A DNA stretch of 5,471 nt from positions 1 to 5,471 of the forward strand of contig CAQJOC010000077.1 of NCBI GenBank assembly GCA_948815685.1. The letters run 5' to 3'. The DNA is from an uncultured Eubacteriales bacterium (GTDB lineage: Bacteria; Bacillota; Clostridia; Oscillospirales; Acutalibacteraceae). A program made the translations under genes and the position numbers. Positions 1-5,364 of the stretch are shown here, piece after piece. The notes under the pieces were generated by a model. The model was not told the DNA's origin. It saw only the letters and a list, made by a program, of their open reading frames with translations, and searched no databases. Position 1 is the first letter of the stretch. The number at the start of each line of letters is the position of its first letter.

Positions 1-290
1 TTATTATTTTGGTCTATTATTTTTATTCTGCTATCTCTATTTTGCCAACTTCTTAAAATTGAAGGAGAATTATCTGTTGACCCATCATTAACACAAATTA
101 TCTCCAAATTTCTGTGACTTTGATTAGTAACGCTTTCTAAACATTCATTCAAATATTTTTCAACATTATATACTGGTATTATAACGGAAATTTTCACATT
201 TTTTGAACATTTGCTCAATGAAAAGACATTTATAAAAGATGCTAAAATAACCATAAGAAGTAAAATATACTTTTTATATTTATTATACAT
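1..290 (-). CDS. Family 2 glycosyltransferase with N-terminal hydrophobic segment, partial (3' end beyond window)
   Basis: Reading from ATG at 290 down to base 1 gives 96 complete codons with no stop, so the gene continues outside the window. Residues 1-8 are Lys/Tyr-rich, residues 9-25 form a hydrophobic stretch (ILLLMVILASFINVFSL), and residues 33-96 are the start of a GT-A fold: KISVIIPVYN (33-42), then ICVNDGSTDNS (65-75), where Asp69 is the usual nucleotide-sugar-binding Asp. The family transfers sugars from nucleotide-sugar donors to cell-surface polysaccharides, glycolipids or proteins; donor and acceptor cannot be told here. The start is supported by AGGGGAG ten bases upstream. A GTG codon at residue 32 would give the classic short start of this family but has no Shine-Dalgarno site. 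The hydrophobic N-terminus looks like a signal anchor, which is odd because these enzymes normally use cytosolic donors. Family assignment is firm; topology is inferred. Confidence 0.85.
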   Translation of the reverse strand, partial: MYNKYKKYILLLMVILASFINVFSLSKCSKNVKISVIIPVYNVEKYLNECLESVTNQSHRNLEIICVNDGSTDNSPSILRSWQNRDSRIKIIDQNN

Positions 291-300
291 TGAATACTAT

Positions 301-307
301 CTCCCCT
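301..307 (-). promoter_or_regulatory. Ribosome binding site of the glycosyltransferase gene
   Basis: AGGGGAG on the minus strand lies ten bases before the ATG at 290. It closely resembles the pckG site (AAGGGGAG). It decides the start in favour of the long form that includes the hydrophobic N-terminus. Confidence 0.7.
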
Positions 308-311
308 CGTA

Positions 312-340
312 CTTAAACTATTATTTTAATAAAGTATCAA
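312..340 (-). promoter_or_regulatory. Weak candidate promoter for the glycosyltransferase gene
   Basis: On the minus strand TTGATA (335-340) is followed after 17 bases by TTTAAG (312-317). The -35 matches the sigma-70 consensus at five of six positions, the -10 at four of six. Transcription would begin near 305, which leaves an unusually short leader touching the ribosome binding site. An alternative -35, TTGACT (354-359), lies inside the adjacent hairpin but has no good -10 at normal spacing. Chance matches are frequent in such AT-rich DNA. Confidence 0.25.
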
Positions 341-365
341 AAAATATACGAATAGTCAATTCGTA
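341..365 (-). terminator. Hairpin with T-tract, second of two tandem minus-strand terminators
   Basis: Perfect 7-bp inverted repeat, TACGAAT (347-353) and ATTCGTA (359-365), with a 5-base loop. On the minus strand the hairpin is followed at once by TATTTTTTG, the layout of a factor-independent terminator. The stem has only two G-C pairs and would be weak. The loop contains TTGACT together with the stem edge, so an operator over a -35 box is an alternative reading. Confidence 0.45.
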
Positions 366-372
366 ATATTAT

Positions 373-397
373 AAAAACCTGCTATCCCCCGAATAGC
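373..397 (-). terminator. Hairpin with T-tract, first of two tandem minus-strand terminators
   Basis: On the minus strand GCTATTCGGGGGATAGC (397 to 381) folds into a 7-bp stem with one G-U pair and a GGG loop. It is followed three bases later by TTTTTAT. It points the same way as pckG and the glycosyltransferase gene and lies between them, so it most likely ends pckG transcripts about 320 bases after the stop codon. No better terminator is visible closer to pckG. Confidence 0.6.
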
Positions 398-713
398 GAT
401 ATTATTACAAAACATATCCGGATACCAATTTAATAAAAATTGTTTTGTTACTTTAACTTGTATGTAACCCGTACAGGCGGTACTTCAATTTTATTTGATA
501 TAATATGATAAGTACAATTTGATTTTCTTAATTTTATGTATCTCCTATCATATCATATTATATTAGACTTCCTGATAAGTTATTTTTGCTTTTGATTCTA
601 TAATTTATATTCAGTCCTTTACTGCCAATTTTTCTTTTTTTTATTTTGTCTATTATCAGTTCAAGTGGTTGACTAAATTCTGTAATTTTTAGCCCATTTA
701 AAAAAACAAGTTT
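398..713. other. Gene-free spacer between pckG and the tandem terminators
   Basis: I recognise no gene in this stretch. Visible structure: a 10-bp palindrome TATCCGGATA (415-424), an inverted repeat CAATTT/AAATTG around 426-442, a short inverted repeat GTACTT/AAGTAC (480-485 and 510-515), and a 13-bp inverted repeat (498-510 and 551-563). In the pckG frame, 51 codons after the pckG stop contain no further stop (713 down to 561). Their translation is Lys/Ile/Asn-rich and unrecognised. This may be a long 3' untranslated region or the fossil of a lost gene. Confidence 0.6.
498..563. repeat. 13-bp inverted repeat with 40-bp spacing
   Basis: ATATAATATGATA at 498-510 and its exact complement TATCATATTATAT at 551-563. 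The arms extend outward imperfectly by G-T wobble and A-T pairs. Composition is nearly pure A/T, so chance cannot be excluded. It could form a long hairpin in the pckG 3' transcript, or be the ends of a degraded small element. No target duplication is evident. Confidence 0.5.
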
Positions 714-2483
714 TTATGAGATATTCAGTCTTTGCTTTAGCAAAACTAATTGTTCGTCTAGCTCCTTTGGAAGATTAGAGCCGAATTTTTTATAAAATTG
801 CTCAGTTTCCTCTGCCTCTTTTTTCCATAAATCAATATCTATTTCAGTAAGCTCGTTTAATTCAGATTCGCTTAAATTTAATCCATCAGTGTTTATATCC
901 TGATTGAATGGCATATATCCAATCGGAGTTTTTTTAGATTGAATTTTATCTTCACAGCGACCTAATATCCAATCTAAAATTCTTAAGTTATCTCCAAATC
1001 CGGGCCATATAAAATTACCATTTTTATCAGTTCTAAACCAATTAACATTAAAAATTTTAGGTGCCTTTTCTCCTAAAGTTTTTCCCATATCAATCCAGTG
1101 TTTAAAATATTTCCCCATATTATATCCACAAAATGGCAACATAGCCATTGGGTCATGTCTTATAACTCCAACCGCTCCTGTAGCTGCAGCTGTTGTTTCA
1201 GAAGACATAATAGACCCAACAAATACCCCATGATTCCAATCAAAGGATTCATATACAATAGGAGTTGTTTGTTTACGTCTCCCACCAAATATTATTGCAG
1301 ATATCGGAACGCCATTTTCATTGTTGAAGTTTTCACTTAAAATAGGACAATTTTTTGCAGGAGACGTAAATCTACTATTGGGATGAGCCCCTTTTTCATT
1401 AGATCTTTTACCATCCCATTTTTCACCTTTCCAATTAATAGCATTCGACGGAGGATTTTTATCTAAATCTTCCCACCATACAGTATTGTCATCTAAATTA
1501 TGTGCAACATTTGTAAAAATCGTGTCTTTACGTGTTGATTTTAATGCATTAAGATTAGAATTTTCATTTGTACCCGATGCTACTCCAAAAAATCCATTTT
1601 CGGGATTTATCGCCCATAATCTGCCGTCTTTGCCTTTCCTCAACCAAGCAATATCATCACCGACACACCAAATTTTATATCCTTTTTCTTGATATACTTT
1701 AGGTGGAATCAGCATAGCAAGGTTCGTTTTGCCACATCCTGACGGAAACGCCGCACAAATATAAATTATATCTTTATTAGGTCTTTGGATACCTAAAATC
1801 AGCATATGCTCGGCAAGCCAGCCCTCTGTTTGACCTTGAAATGAAGCAATTCTCAAAGCAAAACATTTTTTCCCGAGAAGAACGTTTCCTCCGTAACAAG
1901 AATTTACGGAAAGTATGGTGTTATCTTCAGGAAAGTGGCATATATATCTTTTTTCTTCATCAAGATTGCATGAGCAGTGAAGTCCTCGTACCCAGTCATT
2001 ACTTTCTCCCAAAGTATCAAGAACTTTTTTTCCGATTCTTGTCATAATTGCCATATTTAATACTACATATATAGAATCGGTAATTTCAATCCCTATTTTA
2101 GAAAATTTTGAACCTATGGGGCCCATTGAATAAGGAATAATATACATATTTTTACCTTTATAGCTATCTTTTGCTATATCATATACAAGATTATATGCCT
2201 CTTTAGGGTCCATCCAGTTATTTGTAGGTCCGGCTATTTCTTTAGATTTTGTACATATGAAAGTACGATCCTCCACTCTCGCAACATCGTTTGCCGAACT
2301 TCTATGAAGATAACATCCCGGTAATTTATCTTGATTAAGTTTTATCAATTCATTATTTTGACAAGCCTCTTGCTTTAAATTTTCAAGCTGCATCTCGGAA
2401 CCATCTATCCATATAATTTTATTTGGATTAACAAGATTTTTTATTTGATTTACCCAATTGTTTATGTGAATATTATGTGTCAT
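714..2483 (-). CDS. pckG: Phosphoenolpyruvate carboxykinase (GTP)
   Basis: The enzyme interconverts oxaloacetate + GTP and PEP + CO2 + GDP in the cytosol. It serves gluconeogenesis, or in fermenting anaerobes runs toward oxaloacetate for succinate formation. At 589 residues it is full length for the GTP family. Motifs in order: R-loop ARVEDRTF (68-75); CYGGN (196-200, the substrate-contacting Tyr at 197); LGKKCFALR (203-211, metal-site Lys); AEHMLILG (224-231, metal-site His225); P-loop AAFPSGCGKTNLAM (244-257) with the reactive Cys250, Lys252 and Thr253; kinase-2 GDDIAW (275-280); PNSRFT (368-373); the mobile lid around SSETTAAATG (427-436); and the guanine-pocket region NWFRTDKNG to FIWPGFGDN (481-499). 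ATP-type carboxykinases lack this set. The ATG is chosen because AAGGGGAG lies six bases upstream. It stands alone in its own transcription unit, divergent from aguA. No residue expected for activity is missing. Confidence 0.97.
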   Translation of the reverse strand: MTHNIHINNWVNQIKNLVNPNKIIWIDGSEMQLENLKQEACQNNELIKLNQDKLPGCYLHRSSANDVARVEDRTFICTKSKEIAGPTNNWMDPKEAYNLVYDIAKDSYKGKNMYIIPYSMGPIGSKFSKIGIEITDSIYVVLNMAIMTRIGKKVLDTLGESNDWVRGLHCSCNLDEEKRYICHFPEDNTILSVNSCYGGNVLLGKKCFALRIASFQGQTEGWLAEHMLILGIQRPNKDIIYICAAFPSGCGKTNLAMLIPPKVYQEKGYKIWCVGDDIAWLRKGKDGRLWAINPENGFFGVASGTNENSNLNALKSTRKDTIFTNVAHNLDDNTVWWEDLDKNPPSNAINWKGEKWDGKRSNEKGAHPNSRFTSPAKNCPILSENFNNENGVPISAIIFGGRRKQTTPIVYESFDWNHGVFVGSIMSSETTAAATGAVGVIRHDPMAMLPFCGYNMGKYFKHWIDMGKTLGEKAPKIFNVNWFRTDKNGNFIWPGFGDNLRILDWILGRCEDKIQSKKTPIGYMPFNQDINTDGLNLSESELNELTEIDIDLWKKEAEETEQFYKKFGSNLPKELDEQLVLLKQRLNIS

Positions 2484-2489
2484 AGTTTT

Positions 2490-2497
2490 CTCCCCTT
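2490..2497 (-). promoter_or_regulatory. Ribosome binding site of pckG
   Basis: AAGGGGAG on the minus strand, six bases before the pckG ATG. This is good spacing and fixes the start. Confidence 0.75.
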
Positions 2498-2533
2498 ATA
2501 ACAAATAATAATTATATTATGACTTATGTAATG

Positions 2534-2562
2534 ATTATAATGCAAAAAATAGTAAATTGCAA
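2534..2562 (-). promoter_or_regulatory. Sigma-70-type promoter of pckG
   Basis: On the minus strand TTGCAA (2557-2562) is followed after exactly 17 bases by a perfect TATAAT (2534-2539). Transcription would start near 2527, giving a leader of about 40 bases that contains the AAGGGGAG site. A second TTGCAT overlaps the spacer and could pair with CATAAT nearer the gene. This is the best promoter match in the window, though AT-richness raises the chance background. No operator is obvious. Confidence 0.5.
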
Positions 2563-2712
2563 ATCGCTATTATCTAAATTATACTAAATTAATTTTTAAA
2601 TTGCATATTTTATATTAAATGCTTTGAGCAATAAACATTTCCTTATCCAGAACCTATTTAAGCAAAATAAAGTAAAAACATTTTTCTTTATATTCATTCG
2701 TTTATTATCTTT

Positions 2713-2743
2713 GTTCATTTTTGTCAGACTACAAAAAAAGAAC
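2713..2743. other. Imperfect hairpin with T- and A-rich arms
   Basis: GTTC (2713-2716) pairs with GAAC (2740-2743). After one A-A mismatch, TTTTTGT (2718-2724) pairs with ACAAAAA (2731-2737), with an extra A bulged on the right arm. The loop is CAGACT. It is the first of three hairpins in a row and could be one end of a small repeat element. On its own it is not a good terminator. Confidence 0.4.
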
Positions 2744-2754
2744 CAAAAACGTCT

Positions 2755-2799
2755 AAAAAGAAACTAAAAGGGAGACTACGATTCCCCCTTTTAATTTTT
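2755..2799. terminator. Bidirectional terminator-like hairpin in the divergent spacer
   Basis: TAAAAGGG (2765-2772) pairs with CCCTTTTA (2786-2793). After one mismatch, GA pairs with TC inside, and the loop is CTACGAT. On the plus strand the stem runs into TTTTAATTTTT. On the minus strand it runs into TTTTAGTTTCTTTTT. Either direction could terminate. A terminator between two divergent promoters has no annotated gene to serve. It suggests an unannotated transcript, a lost gene, or insulation of pckG and aguA from antisense reading. Confidence 0.55.
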
Positions 2800-2808
2800 C
2801 CTAACCGG

Positions 2809-2828
2809 CCTCGGGCAAAAGTCCGAGG
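2809..2828. other. GC-rich stem-loop (8 bp, AAAA loop)
   Basis: CCTCGGGC and GTCCGAGG form an 8-bp stem with one G-U pair on the plus strand and an AAAA tetraloop. It stands out as a GC-rich island in very AT-rich DNA. Twelve bases further on is TTTTTTT (2841-2847), too far for a standard intrinsic terminator. Read on the minus strand, this stem comes first and the terminator-like hairpin at 2755-2799 follows, the usual order in a small regulatory RNA. Confidence 0.5.
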
Positions 2829-3189
2829 AACGCTTATACCTTTTTTTAATGAAATATTGGTTTGGTTTTTAAATTATTTGACTATAAAACTTATACCCTA
2901 TCTCCATACTGTTTCATAATAAAATTTTATTCCCACATTTTTCAGCTTAGTTTAATATAATACCCGTAGTAAAATAGATAAAAATTGTTTTTATAAGTAT
3001 AGTTATTCCGGGGTTTAAAACAATCTTATATCAATTTTAATAAAAAATCCAAAGCGAAAGAAGCCTACATATTTATAAACGTTGTGCTATGCGACTTGTC
3101 CCTTATTCTTCTCATAAAAATAAAATTTAAAATATATACAATTGGCTACATATTAAATCTAAAAATTTCTTTCTGTTCAAAGCTATTAC

Positions 3190-3220
3190 TTGAATTATTT
3201 TAAATCGGAACATCTATAAC
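3190..3220 (+). promoter_or_regulatory. Candidate promoter of aguA-arcC
   Basis: TTGAAT (3190-3195) and TATAAC (3215-3220) are separated by 19 bases, slightly longer than ideal. They would start a transcript near 3227 with a leader of about 100 bases before aguA. A TATAAA at 3261-3266 is closer but has no good -35. No operator palindrome or riboswitch is recognisable in the leader, so substrate induction cannot be read from the sequence. Confidence 0.3.
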
Positions 3221-3315
3221 AAGATAAATAATATGGTTTATTTTTTCAAGTTATTTTAAGTATAAAAAGAAAAAGCCGACAAAAGATAACAAGAGAGAAA
3301 TTAAAAATAAAGATT

Positions 3316-3320
3316 GGGAG
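3316..3320 (+). promoter_or_regulatory. Ribosome binding site of aguA
   Basis: GGGAG eight bases before the aguA ATG supports that start, which also gives the family's usual N-terminus (STPREDGFRMPGEFE). Confidence 0.7.
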
Positions 3321-3328
3321 AGATTTAA

Positions 3329-4426
3329 ATGAGAAGAAATAGTACCCCACGTGAAGACGGATTCCGTATGCCCGGAGAATTTGAGCAACATTCGGGAACT
3401 TATATTATTTGGCCACAAAGACCTGATAACTGGAGATTAGGCGGAAAACCCGCACAAAAAGTTTTTACGGAAGTTGCAAAGGCAATTTCCAAATACGAAC
3501 CAGTAACCGTTTGTGTAAACGAAGACCAATATTCCAATGCAAGACATTGGCTTCCTGATGACGTTAGAGTCGTGGAAATGTCAAATAACGATTCATGGGT
3601 TAGAGATTGCGGACCAAGCTTTGTAACAAACGGAAAAGAAATCAGAGGAGTTGACTGGGGATTTAACGCATGGGGAGGACTAGTTGACGGATTATATTTT
3701 CCTTGGGATAAGGATGACCGTGTTGCTCAAAAAATTTGTGAAATAGAAAAAACAGACCGATATCGTACAGACGGATTTGTCCTTGAAGGAGGTTCCATTC
3801 ATGTGGATGGCGAAGGGACTTTGGTAACTACGGAAGAATGCCTTTTGAATAAAGGAAGAAATAGTCATCTTACAAAAGAAGATATAGAAAACAAGCTTAA
3901 AGAATATTTAAATGTAGAAAAAATAATATGGCTTAAACGAGGAATTTATAACGATGAAACCAATGGACATGTTGATAACATATTCAGTTTTGTAAAACCT
4001 GGAGAGGCAATACTTGCATGGACAGAGGACCAAAATGACCCTCAATATGAAATTTGTCAAGAATGTATGCAAATTTTAGAACAAGAAACCGATTCAAAAG
4101 GAAGAAAAATAAAAATTCACAAGCTTCTTCTTCCAAAACCCGTACTCATAACCGACGAAGAAAGCGGAGGAGTTGATGCTGTCGATGGAACTCTCCCAAG
4201 AAATGCAGGTGATAGGCTTGCGGCTTCATATGCAAATTTCTATATAGTAAATGGAGCTGTTATTTTCCCAATGTTTGGAGACCCAAATGATGAAAATGCG
4301 GGAAAAGTCTTAAAAGAGGCATTCCCTGACCGTGAAATTGTCGGAATATATGCAAGAGAAATTCTTTTAGGCGGGGGAAATATCCATTGTATAACACAAC
4401 AAGTCCCGAAGGCGGAGGAAATGTAA
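3329..4426 (+). CDS. aguA: Agmatine deiminase
   Basis: It hydrolyses agmatine to N-carbamoylputrescine and ammonia in the cytosol, the first step of the agmatine deiminase route to putrescine. The 365 residues match the family's usual length and it is a full-length member of the pentein (guanidino-group-modifying) fold. Visible motifs: GFRMPGEFE (11-19); IIWPQRPDNWR (26-36); SNNDSWVRDCGPSF (85-98) with Asp93; WGFNAWGGLVDGLYFPWD (110-127); VLEGGSIHVDG (151-161) with Glu153; ETNGHVDN (210-217) with His214 and Asp216; and C-terminal GGGNIHCITQQ (348-358) with the nucleophile Cys354. These correspond to the Asp, Glu, His, Asp, Cys catalytic set of the enterococcal enzyme. Its last codons carry the ribosome binding site of arcC, and its TAA shares one base with the arcC ATG, so the pair is one operon with translational coupling. 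Peptidyl-arginine deiminases of the same superfamily are less likely given the near-colinear match to AguA. Confidence 0.97.
   Translation: MRRNSTPREDGFRMPGEFEQHSGTYIIWPQRPDNWRLGGKPAQKVFTEVAKAISKYEPVTVCVNEDQYSNARHWLPDDVRVVEMSNNDSWVRDCGPSFVTNGKEIRGVDWGFNAWGGLVDGLYFPWDKDDRVAQKICEIEKTDRYRTDGFVLEGGSIHVDGEGTLVTTEECLLNKGRNSHLTKEDIENKLKEYLNVEKIIWLKRGIYNDETNGHVDNIFSFVKPGEAILAWTEDQNDPQYEICQECMQILEQETDSKGRKIKIHKLLLPKPVLITDEESGGVDAVDGTLPRNAGDRLAASYANFYIVNGAVIFPMFGDPNDENAGKVLKEAFPDREIVGIYAREILLGGGNIHCITQQVPKAEEM
4414..4418 (+). promoter_or_regulatory. Ribosome binding site of arcC inside aguA
   Basis: GGAGG within the last aguA codons, seven bases before ATG at 4426. It picks this start over an in-frame ATG at 4387, which would add 13 residues (MYNTTSPEGGGNV) that read as out-of-frame aguA sequence and precede the normal family N-terminus. 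Confidence 0.85.
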
Positions 4427-5364
4427 TGGGATTAAAGATAGTAGCTGCCTTAGGAGGAAATGCTTTAGGAAATACTCCGAAAGAACAAATAAAAAAAATA
4501 AAATCAGCTGCCTGCCATATTGCGGACATGATTTCTAGCGGATATGAAGTAGTTCTAACACATGGCAATGGTCCACAAGTCGGAATGATAAATTTAGCTT
4601 TCAGTGAAAGTACAAAAATAAATGAAAAACTGCCTTTAATGAATTTACCGGAATGTACGGCGATGAGCCAGGGATATATCGGATATCATATTCAAAATGG
4701 AATACAGACAGAATTAACAAAAAGGGGAATTAATAAAAAAGCTGTTACTATTATAACTCAAGTTGAAGTAAACAAAAATGACACTGCCTTTTTAAAACCA
4801 ACCAAACCAATAGGTGGGTATTACATTGAAGAACAAATAAAGAAAATTAAGGAAAATAATCCGTCATTTACCTATGTTGAAGATTCAGGACGAGGTTACA
4901 GAAAAACTGTAGCCTCCCCTAAACCGGATTTTATTTTGGAAAAAGATTCTATCTTAACACTGATTGGAGAAGGATTTGTTGTAATTGCCTGTGGAGGCGG
5001 AGGAATTCCCGTTATCAAAACCGATGAGGGCGGATATAAAGGCATTGACGCAGTAATAGACAAGGATTTTGCGAGTGGAGTTCTTGCAGATTTAATCGAT
5101 GCCGATTGTTTAATTATGCTGACTGCGATAGATGGAGTATACTTAAATTTTAATAAAGAAAATCAAATGAAAATAGAAAAAATGTCACAACAAGAAGCTC
5201 AAAATTATTGCGATGAAGGACATTTTGCCCCGGGAAGTATGCTTCCGAAAGTTCAAGCTGCGATTAAATTTATAAATAAGAAAAAAGGAAGAAAAGCATT
5301 AATTTGTTCTTTAGGAAATGCAGACTTGGCAATTAAGGGCAAGAGCGGAACTGTAATAGAATAA
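4426..5364 (+). CDS. arcC: Carbamate kinase
   Basis: It transfers phosphate from carbamoyl phosphate to ADP, giving ATP, CO2 and ammonia. It is the energy-yielding last step of the agmatine and arginine deiminase pathways. At 312 residues from the chosen ATG it is full length. Amino acid kinase-fold motifs are all present: VAALGGNALG (6-15), LTHGNGPQVG (44-53), MSQGYIGY (80-87), YRKTVASPKP (158-167), VIACGGGGIPV (186-196), DKDFASGVLA (212-221), LTAIDGVYLN (232-241) and FAPGSMLPKV (267-276). The TAATG overlap with aguA and the adjacent gene order match the aguA-aguC end of the enterococcal agmatine operon, so aguC would be an equally fair name. No arcA or arcB is nearby, which argues that it serves agmatine rather than arginine, but it could serve both. 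No convincing terminator follows. Confidence 0.96.
   Translation: MGLKIVAALGGNALGNTPKEQIKKIKSAACHIADMISSGYEVVLTHGNGPQVGMINLAFSESTKINEKLPLMNLPECTAMSQGYIGYHIQNGIQTELTKRGINKKAVTIITQVEVNKNDTAFLKPTKPIGGYYIEEQIKKIKENNPSFTYVEDSGRGYRKTVASPKPDFILEKDSILTLIGEGFVVIACGGGGIPVIKTDEGGYKGIDAVIDKDFASGVLADLIDADCLIMLTAIDGVYLNFNKENQMKIEKMSQQEAQNYCDEGHFAPGSMLPKVQAAIKFINKKKGRKALICSLGNADLAIKGKSGTVIE

Larger units (their letters stand above)
2563..3189. other. Long divergent spacer with hairpin cluster, no recognised gene
   Basis: This is most of the 845 bases between the divergent starts of pckG and aguA. Bases 2563-2700 are plain AT-rich sequence beyond the pckG promoter. Bases 2713-2847 hold three successive hairpins and a 7-T run. 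A plus-strand tract at 2671-2916 has 82 codons without a stop but no ATG and no ribosome binding site. A second stop-free tract of 66 codons (3003-3200, another frame) also lacks an ATG. A TATAAT at 2956-2961 has no matching -35. I can support no coding gene here. Confidence 0.6.

Noticed and set aside
1098..2047. Plus-strand open frames opposite pckG (1098-1340, 1486-1692, 1841-2047)
   Set aside because: They are antisense shadows of a gene with full family motifs, with no ribosome binding sites or recognisable protein features.
2809..2847. GC-rich hairpin plus T7 run as a plus-strand intrinsic terminator, or as part of RNase P RNA
   Set aside because: The T-run is twelve bases from the stem, too far for an intrinsic terminator. 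The AAAAGTCCGAGG stretch recalls RNase P RNA only locally, and the rest of that RNA is absent.
3013..3026. GTTTAAAACAATC-like sequence resembling a CRISPR repeat start
   Set aside because: It occurs once, with no second copy or regular spacing, so there is no array.
3003..3203. 66-codon stop-free plus-strand tract in the divergent spacer
   Set aside because: There is no ATG and no ribosome binding site, and the translation is the Ile/Leu/Lys-rich composition expected from AT-rich noncoding DNA. With this many possible frames, one such tract is not surprising.
3195..3259. Two copies of TTATTTTAA upstream of aguA as operator sites
   Set aside because: They are pure A/T nonamers in very AT-rich DNA, spaced 56 bases apart, with no symmetry or known regulator match.
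4387..4425. Upstream ATG extending carbamate kinase by 13 residues
   Set aside because: The extension is aguA sequence in another frame. The GGAGG at 4414-4418 and the family N-terminus support ATG at 4426.
4260..4568. 102-codon minus-strand open frame across the aguA-arcC junction
   Set aside because: It lies antisense over two well-supported genes and shows no recognisable motif.
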